From Heliocidaris erythrogramma (lineage: Eukaryota; Echinodermata; Echinoidea; Camarodonta; Echinometridae), in assembly GCA_025617745.1 (NCBI GenBank), contig CM046873.1, forward strand, positions 29,897,410 to 29,961,409: 64,000 nt of DNA, in the 5' to 3' direction. The first letter of the stretch is position 1. Each line of letters opens with the position of its first letter. Of the stretch, positions 22,485-33,780 are shown piece by piece. The notes under the pieces were generated by a model, which worked only from the letters and a program-made list of their open reading frames with translations, had not been told where the DNA came from and ran no database searches. Both the position numbers and the translations under genes were made by a program.

Positions 22485-23990
22485 AAAGTTCTGCAATTCA
22501 ACTTTGAGCCTTGATATCTTTTTGGCGGCTTTTTAATCATTTTTGATTTTTAGATCATTGGAAAGTTCATTTATCCCCTTCACATCCATGCCCCATTTGT
22601 AATGGTTATGTCATCCTTGAATGCACAGCACCCCTGAATAGATGGCAAAGTCAAAAGTGAAAAGTTGCAAATTGAATGGCTATCTTGGCTATTGTCTATT
22701 GCTTTTGTTGCAATGTCGGGTGTGTGTGCATGATGTTGAATGGGTCATGAATGATTCAACAAGTTTATTTCCTGTTTGGTAGATGAAATGTGCCTTGCAC
22801 AAGCTTTATGCTTGGCAGTGCTTACTTTTAAAGAGTAGCTTATCATCGTTGATGGAAACCTGACAGCAGAGAGATACCGAGACAACATCCCATACATGCG
22901 CAATCTTGGACCAAACGCCATCTTCCAAGATGACAACGCCCGCCCACACAGAGCAAGGATCATCACCGAATACCTGCAGGAGGAGGCAGTGACGAGGATG
23001 GATTGGCCTGCGAACAGCCCTGACTTGAACCCAATCGAGCACCTGTGGGACCAGTGTTGAAGTGACAGATCACACTACACTGGCTGAGTTGCTACAGATC
23101 CTTATCGAAGAGTGGAACCTCATCCCACAGCAACGCATCACCAGGCTGGTGACAAGCATGAGGAGGAGATGCCAGGCTGTCGTAGCTGTATTCGGATCTT
23201 CTACTCGCTACTGAACTTCTGATCCTTTGCTATGCCACATTTGATGTGCATGTTACTCAATAAAAAGTGCCAAACATTTTGTCATTTGCAAATTTGTGTA
23301 TTTGTGTTTGTTTTTGTTTCGTTAGTGAGGGGAGAGAGAGTTAAAGAACATGAGTTCACATCAAGAAAAGGGAATGTGTTTGTTGAAGTGAAAAGCAATC
23401 CAAGAGAAGAGGAGAGTTTGTGTTGCTTATGTTTCTGTGATAGGGTTACATGGCTGAAAAAGAGATAATTTGCTGAGGGGAGACTTTTTTCCCCACCGCA
23501 GTTGTGTACTGCTAAGGTGGAAACGTGCAATATTCTGCATGAAACCAAAACACAATATTAATGTTATCACAATCAGTTGCTGATTAAAACACATTCCATC
23601 TTAAAACAAAAGAATAATTCCACTTCAAAATCACTGAAAACAATATTTGTCCACCAAACAAGGGATTACAGCAGAAACATGCACACCTATAATACAAAAT
23701 TAAGCAAACCAAAAGGAACAAAAACAAAAAAACAAAACCTTTCATTCCAGTTAAGAACTCAGTGTGAACAATAACAATGCATTCTGCAACTTTTCACTTT
23801 TGACTTTGCCCTATATTTATGTGCACTGCACATTCCGTGATTACATAATCAATACATATGTGGTATCATTGTGAAGGTGAATAAACGAGCTTTACAATGA
23901 TATCAAACTTGATGATGATCATAAGTTACTAGAGAGATATAAATGCTTAAACTTGAATTTGAAGTGTTTATATACGTTCTGGTCCGATAA
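22485..23990 (+). mobile_element. Tc1/mariner-type transposon with long inverted repeats, decayed
   Basis: Inner parts of the terminal inverted repeats match perfectly for 26 bp (22644-22669 against 23785-23810, GGCAAAGTCAAAAGTGAAAA). Weaker inverted similarity extends outwards for more than 100 bp on both sides (ATCATTGkAAAG, CCTTCACA, GAATGyrCAG) to an end near CTGCAATTCAA. A broken DD34E transposase lies between. A single end of the same family is at 16.3 kb. Confidence 0.8.
22851..23214 (+). pseudogene. Tc1-type DD34E transposase, C-terminal fragment
   Basis: Reads GNLTAERYRDNIPYMRNLG, then IFQDDNARPHRAR, then WPANSPDLNPIEHLWDQ and a stop. After a short gap it continues in another frame TLAELLQILIEEWNLIPQQR to a final stop at 23212. 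Counting from the catalytic Asp of DDNARPH to the Glu of NPIEHLW gives 34 residues, the Tc1 spacing. The N-terminal DNA-binding region and the first catalytic Asp are missing, and the internal stop with deletion makes it inactive. Confidence 0.9.
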
Positions 23991-24409
23991 ATGATTTCTA
24001 ACCCGTTAGTTGAAATTTGACATTTTTTATCGCAATGTTCGTAGTTATGGAAAATGATATTAGGGCTTTGTTTCATTTACGGAATTGGGTACCCCATTCT
24101 ATATACGTAATAACAAAGTCTTCGGATTAACGAACTTTCGGAATTATCAAAGTTAAGTTTAAAGAACTTTGGATCAACGGACCTTTGGAATTATAATAAC
24201 TGGATAAACGACATGCAACCGTCGTCCACTTGAAATGCATTAATATTTCACCATTGCATAAATTATGCTTTCTGTACAATTTGGCACAGGTTTGGTGGAA
24301 TAGGGATACAACTATTTTATTACTATTTTTTTCATTTCTCATATTGGTTAATATGACAACGTGAAACTCTTGTTTATATAAGATACGCAGCATAATTCCG
24401 TATCAAAAG

Positions 24410-25880
24410 TGAAATTACGAAGACACTCTATGACCAACTATTGGGTAAATCAATGTGAAGTTATGTATTAAATTTGGGTTGATATAATTAATAGGTTAAA
24501 CTTTTTTTGTTCAAAATGTGAACAATGGTATGTTTTAAAGCGCATCACATATGTAGAGATGATTACTCAATTCTTAAAGGAATAAAACATTAAAATTAGT
24601 CATTATTAAGGCATCCTGGGACCAGGAAATCCCTAGATTAATTAACAGGAGTTAGGTCATTGATACTGGGATTTTAGTGAATTATTAGGGCTTAAAACTT
24701 GATTATCTTTTATCAATCCAAAAATTTTAAATTGGCATAGTTTAAGCACATTTTACATAGGAAAATTTTTACAAGGTACAAATTACTCCATCCTCTTGAA
24801 CTCAGGTGAGGTATTGGAAGTAGCATTATGCAGACACTCTGTGATCAACTATCAATTAAAATAAAATAAAAAAGTCAGTCATTGATTTTGGCTTGAGATG
24901 AATTTTAGATTAAATTAACGTTTTATTATTTTCTTTCTTTCAATTTTTCAAAAAGGGGGAAAATTGATGATTTCTTATGTTTATATTTATGTATTAAACA
25001 CACATTACTCCACACTCTCGAAAGTGGATATTGAAATTTGCACCATGGAGGCACTATGCGACCGATAATTGATTGAAAGTAGCTTATGTCATTGACATTA
25101 GCCCGATATGAATTTAGGTTTCAATTAACGTTTTTTTTTCTTATTTCAATATTCCCCCAAAACATGAAAGATGGCATATCTTAGGTGTATTTTTACATAA
25201 CAAGTACACATTACTCCAAACTTTGAAATCAGTTATCAAAAAAAGGAGCACTATGAAGGCACTCTGTGACCAAGTATTTATTAAAAATAGGTTAGGTCAT
25301 TGGTATTAGCCTAAGACGAATGAACGTTAAAGTTATTGTCTTTCTTTTGCAAATTTTCAAAAATGCGAAAATTGGCATATACTTTAAAGGTACTTTACAA
25401 AATAATAACCAACAATATATAGAATTCAGATATCGAACATAGCGCTGTGATGGCCCAACATGCCCAAGTATGATTGGAAATACTTTGGGTCACGTATTAT
25501 TTTTTGTTTGTCAACGTTAGCATTGAAAAACACTTTTTTAGAAATTTGTCAGAAGTTAAAAAATGGTAGTTTTTAACAGACAAGTGGATAAAAAGTGTAA
25601 GGCGCTCCACATTTTTGAAATCATAAATCTAAAGTGGACACGTGGAGACACTTCCTGACCAAATATTAGCTCATAAAAAGTTTGGCCATTTTTGTTAGAC
25701 TCTATTTAATTTACCGTCAAATTGCATTTTTTCAAATTTCTCAAATCGAAAAAATTTGAACTTTCCAAGTAAAGATATTAGTATAATCATTTATTATTAA
25801 ATTTTATATCAGAAGCACAAAGAAGGTAAAGATAGTTTGTGGCTAAAATTTCAAAAAATCGGGTTATTTTACCTTGGTGA
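24410..25880. repeat. Degenerate tandem array, period about 200 bp, 7-8 units
   Basis: The motif GGCACTCTGTGACCAAsTATT (variants) recurs at about 24420, 24611, 24835, 25050, 25256, 25447, 25641 and 25815, each followed by TTAGGTCATTGnTATTrGCC, then TTAACGTT, a T-rich block, AAAATTGGCAT, and ACACATTACTCCA. Spacing is roughly 175-225 bp. The array ends just before the 5' end of the Tx1/L1-type LINE. No ORF. Confidence 0.85.
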
Positions 25881-26007
25881 AACATTTACGTAAAGTTAGG
25901 CGGTTTTTTAAATTAAAAGTGTAAAAATAATCTACAGAGGGCGCATTTTGGTGTGGGGTGGTAAAATAATAATTCGGTTTGATACTGGAAAAATAAAGTA
26001 GGTACTT

Positions 26008-26800
26008 TACGCCGATGATATAACATTGTTTCTTAAAGATATGAAGTCAATTGATAGAGTGAAGAAAGTCTTCGAAAACTTTGAGAAATTAAGTGGATTA
26101 AAAATAAATATGGATAAGACAAATTATATCTGGTTGGGGGAAGCGATTGATATGCCCGGTTTACCTTTTTTGGGACATAGAGTACAAGACATAAAAATCC
26201 TAGGAGTTTATTTTTCACGTAATTCGAAAATAAAAGATGATTTAAACTACAAAGAGATATTAAGTAAAATAAAAAGATTAATAGGTTGGTGGAGCCAACG
26301 AGATCTTACGACGTACGGCAAATCAAATTATTGAAAATGTATGTATATTCAAAATTAAATTTCTTCTCTTATATCTGTTCCACATAGTATCCTTGAAGAA
26401 ATTGAAAAAAATTTCCTTTAATTTCATTTGGGGTGGGAAAGATAGAATAAAAAGGAAAATATTATATCAAGATTATTCTGCAGGGGGGCTTCGGGTAACT
26501 GACTACAAAACTTTTATTAAGACTCAAAGAATAATGTGGATCAAACGGCTGTTGTACGGTGAAAAATATTTAGGGTGGAAACTAACATTTGATTGCTTTT
26601 TTAGATCGATTGGAAGTCGAAGTATATTTCTTTGTAATTATGATAATATTATGAAGAAAATGAATTTAAATGGTATACCCATGTTTTATTTAGATATGTT
26701 AAAAGCATGGCAAGATATAGATGAATGTAGACACTTCGAAAAGAACAAGGTCAATCCGATAATTTTTAACAATAGAAGTATTTGTTTTCGAAATAAAATG
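26008..26800 (+). pseudogene. LINE reverse transcriptase, catalytic block to thumb
   Basis: Starts VGTLYADDITLFLKD, the Y-x-D-D catalytic block of a reverse transcriptase, then GLKINMDKTNYIWLG, VQDIKILGVYFSRNSK, and after a frame break ILEEIEKNFF...FIWGGKDRIKRK, QDYSAGGLRVTDYKTF, ending NNRSICFRNKM at the MITE. The order is that of L1/Tx1 LINE proteins. Frameshifts near 26334 and 26390 break the frame. Confidence 0.85.
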
Positions 26801-27428
26801 TGACCCGCCGCCTCAAAACCTACAATAAGTCGCACGGACCACAACGTAGCAAACAGCCCAAAATAGTAAATTTGCTTGGATCAGTCGATTTTCTGTTTTT
26901 CATAGAAATGGGTAGTTTCATTATCATTCTATCATGTCTCAAGTTTGTGAGTCGTAATTCGACTTAGAAATATGTTTTGGGGGCATTTTAAAATGACTCC
27001 TTTTTTCACCTGTCAAGCCTACGAATGTTTGGAGAGCTTTTGTAATACTTTCATTAAATGTCAAATGATTACTTTACCTCTAAAGGTATTAAATTGATTT
27101 TTGGAGTGAGTAATGAATAGGTCCTCTTGGAGTAGCTTGCCAAAATTCAGCCTAATCTGATAATCCCTTCATACCGTTTGCTATATGGCCATTTGAATAC
27201 CCAGTTTTACTTGGGCGCACACAGAGAGCGAAGTGCTAACACTCTTTTGTTCCGAACTTAAATGGCCAATTTCTCTGAATAGGAGTTATTGATTGCTGGT
27301 TACATACTGATTCTAAATGTGATATTTACAGGTGTTATCATTGAGTAAACTAGGCCACTTTTATAAAATGTATAAAACAAAAAAGATAATTTTGGCGACT
27401 TATTGTAGGTTTTGAGGCGTCGGGTCAC
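26800..27428. mobile_element. 629-bp MITE inserted in the LINE
   Basis: The terminal inverted repeat of 34 bp matches at 33 positions: GTGACCCGCCGCCTCAAAAC... at 26800-26833 against its mirror at 27395-27428. Flanking AAAT on both sides looks like a 4-bp target duplication. The LINE reading frame resumes exactly across the insertion. No ORF of note inside, so it is non-autonomous. Confidence 0.9.
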
Positions 27429-28226
27429 AAATGATCTTTGATGCTGATCTTTTTTATAAAGGAATATATTAAACATCAGATATAACCGTTGGAGGTAATT
27501 TTAAACTTATCTCTTATTTTTATAACTTAGGTTTTACCACCGACAGCCTGATCAGGATTCAAAAAATATTTTCAGTCATTGAACAGGAATGGATACAGAG
27601 TGATTTTATACATGTGGATACTGAACATTTTCAAATAGATCTGAAGATCTTTGGTCATATACAAAATTTAGCGATTTAAAGTCTGTACGGTTATATAATC
27701 ACTTTATTGAACAATTTCAAAGAGAGTATACATTAAAGATTACGGATGGAAATGTTCAACATGATTTTGGAACTGGGATGTTAAAAGAAATATTTACAAG
27801 ACTGAAAAATGCATTTGTTATTAATAAACAAAGGGAGTTTCAATACAAATTATTGCATGGGGCTATATATACGAAACAGAGACTCTTTCAATTTGGTTTC
27901 GAGTTGGATAATCTATGTTCCTTTTGTAAAAATCAAGTTGAAACATACATGTACCAACATTTGTTTTTAGAATGTCCTAAATTTAACCAATTATGGCAGG
28001 ACATTAGTAAAAAGCTACATCTAAGAGAAATTAATATAAATGATTGGAAATCCATTTTTATGGGACTATCGGGTAAAACGGTACGAATATATTTAATAAA
28101 TTGTGTAATTTTTCTTGTAAAATACATAATTTTTTCTTCAAGAAAACAAGGCGAGTTACTTGGGTAAAAGATCACAGAGACGAAGAATATAAGATAGCCA
28201 ACAAAAAGGGGAAATTGGGGGTGCAC
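27429..28226 (+). pseudogene. LINE C-terminal region with Cys/His motif
   Basis: After the MITE the frame reads IFDADLFYKGIY and a stop. A long open part (27778-28167) follows with FQYKLLHGAIYTKQRLFQFG, CSFCKNQVETYMYQHLFLEC (the C-x2-C...H-x4-C motif near the end of L1/Tx1 ORF2) and FNQLWQDI. It then passes through a frame shift to DEEYKIANKKGKLGVH at the THAP-element junction. Confidence 0.85.
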
Positions 28227-29477
28227 TTAAAAGAAGACACCACTGACAAATTTTAGCACTTTCACAATGTTTAATGTTATAAAACTAGTCAGATTGACCA
28301 AAAAACTCATCGCTCAGGTCGATAAAATCATAGATCTCGATTAAAAAAAAAAAAATATTACAATATCTACTAGTACGAGCCGCAAAAATCTGTTACGTCA
28401 CTGCAGCACTACTGCAAATACCACGGTAATGCCGATATGGAGCAATACACAGATCGCTTTCTCAGCGCCTATAAAAATGCTATTTGTGAGACAATTATGT
28501 ATGACAAAACGAAAATGTTATTAATTGTTCAGTTTTTTTGTATTTTTGAATATTATCTGCTGAAAAAAGAAAGTGCTTTAGCAAAATTTTTCACAATTTA
28601 TCGAATTAATAAAATTAAAATTGGCACTACTGTTTGTCATCGTTCGTACGTGCTTCCCATTAACGCATGTACTTTAAGGCACGTGCGGAAAGCTAATGCA
28701 GCAAGCTGCATTGTTTACGTTCTTACGTTCGCGATATAGATAGCAAGTACGACATTAACATAAATTCCTGGTTAATCTTCAAGTAAAATCTGATCACATT
28801 CTTCAATAAGCTTGTAATCTAAGCTAAGGAGATGAATGAGGGATTTTCTGGGCGAAGAAAGATTGCTTGCTTGTAAAGATTTTGTGGGAGAATATGGTTG
28901 GTACAGCATCGGGCTTTAGCAGCTTCCTGGGTTTGTATCCCAGGCACACGGCTTATAGTTGGTCTCGAACGCCAAAACGTCAAAATGGTCTTCACAGACC
29001 ACTCGAAAACGGGAATAAATGTACGTTTTGACGTTGAATTTGGTTGTTCCAATGTTCCTTATCCATACAGCACACCTTTCTCTATCCTTCTTCGGATCAG
29101 GGATGGCAAAAAAGGATTTTCCCGGACAATTTCACGACGATTCGAACAGTAAATTGCGTGGCACAACGGCATTTTTGCAACTCCACGAATATGACTGTAT
29201 GCATGCTATATATATGCGCTATCGTCTGCTTTTACGGACGCGTAACGCACACGCATTGTGGTGGAAACCAGGTGGAAACTCAAAGTGCTGCAATAACGTC
29301 ACAGCTTTGGCCGACACGAGCCAATTTGCGTATCGTCAGTGGCAAAAACATACTCTTTATATCAAAATATACGCACTTGTAGGCTGTTCAAAAATTACAA
29401 TTTCGATACTGATTAGTTCCTAGGGACATGCAGAACAACATATTTTTTTCAAAATTTGCAGTGGTGTCTTCTTTTAA
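28227..29477 (-). mobile_element. Kolobok-like TTAA transposon with THAP exon, copy 1
   Basis: The element 28231-29473 is bounded by inverted repeats AAGAAGACACCACTG(A)CAAATTTT and flanked by TTAA on both sides. A second copy lies at 44509-45690. The minus strand carries a THAP domain start (MPLCHAIYCSNRR...) from about 29171, but one base is missing after NRRE relative to copy 2, so the frame breaks. Relative to copy 2 it has about 115 extra bp near 28870-28985. THAP zinc fingers plus TTAA targets point to the Kolobok superfamily; piggyBac uses TTAA but not THAP. Too short for a transposase, so non-autonomous. Confidence 0.85.
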
Positions 29478-30345
29478 GGAAATGGGAACAGATTGATGCG
29501 TTTCTTTGATTTTGTTTTCGTTTGTTTTTGTGTTGTTTTTTTTTTGTTATGTTATGTTTTGTTTTGTTTGTTTGCTTTTGTTATGTACTCGGACAGGCAA
29601 ACCGGAACTGGATGCATGCATGGGTGTTCGTATGTTGGGGGAGGGAGAAGGGGGGGGGGGGGGGGTGTGTGCGAGAAGTGGGAGTGAGAATGAGTGTGTG
29701 TGTGATTGGTAGGAGAATGGTGAGGGGGAAGGGTTGTATGGATGAGATGAGTGTGTAAGGGTGAGTTCGGGTGGGCCATGTATATCTTCCTCTAAGATTT
29801 TTAAAATCTTTTTAAAATAAAGAATCGTTTCAAGAAATCATGTATAATTGATTTTTTTTTCTAAATGCATGTTCAATGATCGATATATTGTATTTGTTTT
29901 CTTTCTAAAAAAAAAGAGCCTTTGTTCTGTTATTCCGATTTTAAGAAGACCTTATATTGTTTAAAAGTATAATTGGTCTATGTAAACTCTGTTCTTTAGT
30001 TCCTTTTTGTCTGAATATTATATACACTGTATTATGATTTAATGTGATATTAATGTATCTTTCAAGACGAAGGAATAATATATTACTTGAAAGAAAAAGC
30101 TCTTTATTATTACTATAAAGTATTATATGAAAGAAAATAGTTATATATCTATGTCCAACGATTGATGCATTGTATTTTCTTTTCATCGAAAAATAATTAT
30201 GGATAATTTCAGAGAATTTTATAATTTTTACTGGTATTAATGTATTTCATTAAGTTTCCTTGTATATGCAAATTATTTTATATGTGACTTATCATGATTG
30301 TTTCTTGAAATGTAATATTGTTCTTGAGAGGAAGCAATAAAATAT
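29478..30345 (+). other. Last LINE codons and 3'-UTR
   Basis: GGAAATGGGAACAGATTGAT ... TGA completes the LINE ORF (RKWEQIDAFL), then T/G-rich and AT-rich 3' sequence with a G-run at 29652-29666 and a run ending near AATAAAATATTATTCAAAAC at 30338. The short ORFs at 29493-29779 are readings of the G/T-rich part. Confidence 0.6.
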
Positions 30346-30449
30346 TATTCAAAACAAAAAATAATAGATAGGAACGGTGGAGCGGTTTCATGGCTATTTG
30401 TGAAAATGCTTCAAAGGACTTGATCGAACTTTAAAATATGAGTCCAATT

Positions 30450-30505
30450 TGCCGACCCCCATCTTCCGACCCCTGCCTGATTCTCTCAGACAGTAGCTCT
30501 TAAAT
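30450..30505 (-). repeat. Inverted partner of 19246-19300
   Basis: GCCGACCCCCATCTTCCGAC and TCTCTCAGACAGTAGCTCTT; see 19246. Confidence 0.7.
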
Positions 30506-30841
30506 GGGATATTTTCGGAGTTTACTCTTTAGCCGATAGTATCACAAACGCAAGGTGTCTTTGAAGTTATAGTTTATCAGCACGTTGACAGAGGACAGAC
30601 ATTTGACTTGGTTTAATAATTATTTTCTATAGATAATATTAAGAAACGCATTAGGAATGTGCATTTCTAATCTTTGTGCAGAAATACTATTGCAGATGAT
30701 TTTCGAGATGAAATTGTGTAGCAGAATCCCTAATCAACCTGTTGAAAACCAAAGACGGTGATAATTCGTCCCGGAGTCTATGGAAGATGCATGTTAATCA
30801 AATTGTACCCAACTGGTTAAAGATCGAAAACAAGCTGCTGA

Positions 30842-30890
30842 GGGGGGGGGGGGGGGGGGGGGGGGTGGGGGGGTGGGGGGGGGGGGGGGG
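30842..30890 (+). repeat. 49-nt poly(G) tract with two T interruptions
   Basis: The longest G-run of the window. Flanking sequence contains AACTGGTTAAAG on both sides (about 30813 and 30896). It could form a G-quadruplex; the length could also be an assembly or sequencing artefact. Confidence 0.85.
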
Positions 30891-31570
30891 CGTACCAACT
30901 GGTTAAAGCAAACTAAAGTCTTTCAACAAATTGTATTTCAACTAACCTCTACAGTGAGTAGAAACATGGTTATTCGCTAATGTAAATGTATGGCAAATGA
31001 CTTTTTTTTTAATGCTATATTTAACATATAGAATGGCAGAATACTAATATATGAAAGCATCAATAGAAAATTACTTTAATTCTCTTCTTGTTTGATAGCA
31101 CTCTCTTCAACCATTTTCTCCATTTTCCTTGATATTTCTTTCTCTATTTTTATCCTCTTTCAAACCTTCTCAATTCTTAACTATATCTTCGCTTACCGTT
31201 AGGAAAAGTTTGTCTCTCCCCTCCCCCTTCATAATGCCTCAATGCGATGATGGTGGTGGTACACCGTTATTTTCGATAACACATTTGGAAAATCTTGGAA
31301 TTGATTACGGATTAATACGGCAGCAAAAGGGATGAAAACACAAACATTTGACAGATAAGAATTTCTGAATAGAAAGGTAAAATGGCATAATGAAAGTTTG
31401 TCTATATAAGTGAGAGGAAAAAAAGACAATGATGTAAAAAAAGAGAAGTGATATAAGGGTGCTATGAAGCGTAATAAATGAAATTATGAGGGGGTGGGGC
31501 GTACCAACTTTGCCGAAAGTACATGAAACATTCTGAAAATGTACCCCCCAAAAAAGAAACTAGTGGAAGT

Positions 31571-31748
31571 CAGAGAGACATACACTCGTAGTTAAAGATT
31601 TGAGGATTGAAAAAGGATAAAAATTGAAAAAATATAATGCCGAGAAAAAAAAAGTGTAGTAATTGACACGTAGTTAAAGATTTGAGGATTCAAAAGGATA
31701 AAAATTGAAAAAATACAATGCCGAGAAAAAAGTGTAGTAATTGATAAA
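31571..31748. repeat. Tandem duplication, unit about 82 bp
   Basis: ACGTAGTTAAAGATTTGAGG through AAAAAGTGTAGTAATTGA is present twice, at about 31589-31668 and 31669-31744, nearly identical. Confidence 0.9.
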
Positions 31749-32415
31749 AGAGCAACCCAATGAAAAAGACGAGAAAGGTGTAATTAGCAGTGTTGATCGC
31801 GTGTCGCGTATCAATATTCTACTGAAAATTTCATATGTTAGTGTTGTTAATTAACAGCAATTCGGTTATAATTTATGAAATATGATATATGATCATTAAA
31901 TCATAGTTCAATAATTTGTCATCCATTTACTCTTTGATCTAATGCTACAGTCACACACGGCCGGGTCACAAAACGGATTTGATCCGGGTGAAAATGAGCC
32001 GGATTAGTCCCGGAATGGAGGGTAATTTACATACTGGCAAGGTAGAAACGGCGAGACGCGGATTTAAAAGATGGTCACGGGGATATGAAAAGGGCCAGTA
32101 CTGGTCGATAGGGGTCGCTGCGGTCGAAACGGGTCAACGCGGGTGGGACCGGAATTCAGAGTGATTTCTTTTAGGTTTGCCGCTGCGGGTCGACAAGGGT
32201 CGTTGCGAGCTAATCAGGAATTAGATGCGGGTCCACACGGGTCTAATCGGGTCAAAACGGTTTATTATGCGGTCAACATGCCGGGAATAAATACCGCAGC
32301 TGGAAGACGGTTTTCATTAAAAAAAATAACATTATACCGCCTGCTACAGAAGAATGCACAACGATTTCATCAAGAACTGAAGCTCTGCTATTCACTGGAA
32401 GCTCCGTTATTCATA

Positions 32416-33171
32416 ATGCCGCCCAAGTGCCACACCAAAGTCCAAGGCCAGAAGAGGGAAGAAGTCACCCAGCCCACCACCCAGGCCCCCCCCACCCCAC
32501 CCGGGGCCAGAGAGGAGTCTGGGGACGAAGTAGAAGTTTAGCAGGAGTTCTGTATACCATTACCCCCAGACACGCCCAGACGGTCACCCAGGAAGGCTCA
32601 GCCCAGAGAGCAGGTGGGTGTAATATACACTACATCTTTGGTGGGTGGGTTGGGGAAAATTTGGTCATGGGTAAGGGGCAATTATTGTAACAATATGGGT
32701 AAAGTATTTTGGGTTTTGAGGTGTTGATATATATATATATTTTTTTTTTGGGGGGGGGGGGGGTGGTGGGGGGACAATTTATTAAGAATAAACATACCAT
32801 TTTAATGGGTTGTTAGCAAAATTGTTCTTTCAATTTGAGTCTCCTAATGCTTGAAAATTTTTCCATGTTTAAATACAAATATTTAAAAATGTGTTTTCTT
32901 CTGTTTCTTCTTTTGCAGGAGTCTGGAGACCAGGCCGGACACCAGGCACGATCACAGGCAGGTACTTCATCCCAGCCCACTCAAGGGAAGAAGAATATCC
33001 CCTATACTCCGCGAGTAAACCTGACTCACGAGCAAGAGGACGATGTGATGGCATGGTACCGTGACAACTCCTCCTTCTGGGACCTCCGCCATCCAGACTA
33101 CATGAAAACCCGCAACCGTGACCAGAAGTTCCATGACAAAGCCGAGGAGCTTGGTGTGGAAGGGTTGACTG
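32416..33171 (+). pseudogene. Harbinger accessory protein, MADF-like DNA-binding domain
   Basis: Two exons are suggested. Exon 1, about 32416-32613, starts MPPKCHTKVQGQKREE, is Pro-rich, and has an in-frame TAG at 32539 after which the frame still reads QEFCIPLPPDTPRRSPRKAQ to donor CAG|GTGGGT. The intron acceptor is TTTTGCAG at 32918. Exon 2, 32919-33171, reads ESGDQAGHQARSQ, then LTHEQEDDVMAWYRDNSSFW, DLRHPDYMKTRNRDQKFHDK, ending at ACTG|GTGAGT. The W...L-x-x-P/HPDYK..R pattern is MADF-like. In Harbinger elements such a protein assists transposase nuclear import and target binding. The stop in exon 1 suggests decay; further exons may be missing because the LINE is inserted downstream. Confidence 0.7.
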
Positions 33172-33644
33172 GTGAGTTTTGAATTTTTATTTGCATTTCC
33201 TTGCAGGGGTTACAGTGGTTTGTTTTAAGCAGTGGAGGGGAATATTTTGGTCATGGGGTGGGGCCAACGTGTATGAGGGGGTGAGAGACTTTTGTAATTA
33301 GGGGATGCAGAAAATTTATCATTTAATAAATTATCAAATACACTGTTGGTCATAAAGGTGGAATAAAATATTTTTGAATAAAAATCGACAGTTTTGTTGG
33401 TATTTGAAAGGCTACGCGTAGACAAAATGGTAATTGAGTGATTACATAATGTTTCCCATTACACAGGTGACATTATAACATGAGAAATTTGGATTACGTA
33501 ATAAATTCTTTTGTTGTAGACTATAAAAGCCTATGCATATGATATTCTGTCCCTTTCCCTGATATAGCACTGTGTATAAGAAGGTTGCATTTTTTCGAGT
33601 TCCTTGTACCGTTTGAAATAAAAATCGGTAGAGACGTTCCCTGG

Positions 33645-33752
33645 ACTATGCCTGGTCCAACGGCAACAGCAACACGCGAGAGAGTGGTAGCACTGCGACA
33701 GGAGGGCTACAAGCAGACTGATATCGCAGAAGTCCTAGGGATATCACAGAGT
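33645..33752 (+). pseudogene. HTH fragment like the N-terminus of Tc1-type transposases
   Basis: Reads MPGPTATATRERVVALRQEG then YKQTDIAEVLGISQS: a helix-turn-helix of the homeodomain-like kind (RxRVVxLRxEGYxxxxIAxxLGIS). The frame then runs into a different repeat at 33752. No downstream catalytic domain. Alternative: the first domain of another DDE element. Confidence 0.55.
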
Positions 33753-33780
33753 GATAGCACTCTGAGTGCAGTCCCTATGC

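Larger units (their letters stand above)
25995..30345 (+). mobile_element. Tx1/L1-type LINE, 5' truncated, with two nested insertions
   Basis: The coding parts lie at 26008-26800, 27429-28226 and 29478-29505, separated by a 629-bp MITE and a 1.24-kb THAP/TTAA element. Removing each insert with one copy of its target duplication joins the frame: RNKM|IFDADLFYKG at the first, and VHL|RKWEQIDAFL-stop at the second. The 3'-UTR probably runs to the AATAAA-rich stretch at 30330-30345. The copy starts inside the RT catalytic block and carries several stops. Confidence 0.8.

Noticed and set aside
24410..25880. CRISPR-like direct repeats
   Set aside because: Units are about 200 bp, diverged, without short identical repeats and unique spacers; the genome is eukaryotic.
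28905..28965. tRNA-like T-arm (CCTGGGTTTGTATCCCAGG) in Kolobok-like copy 1
   Set aside because: No box A or acceptor stem; it is part of the segment missing from copy 2 and is only a hairpin.
31979..32541. Plus ORFs at the left end of the Harbinger element as host genes
   Set aside because: They overlap the GGGTC terminal repeats and the element's own MADF gene.
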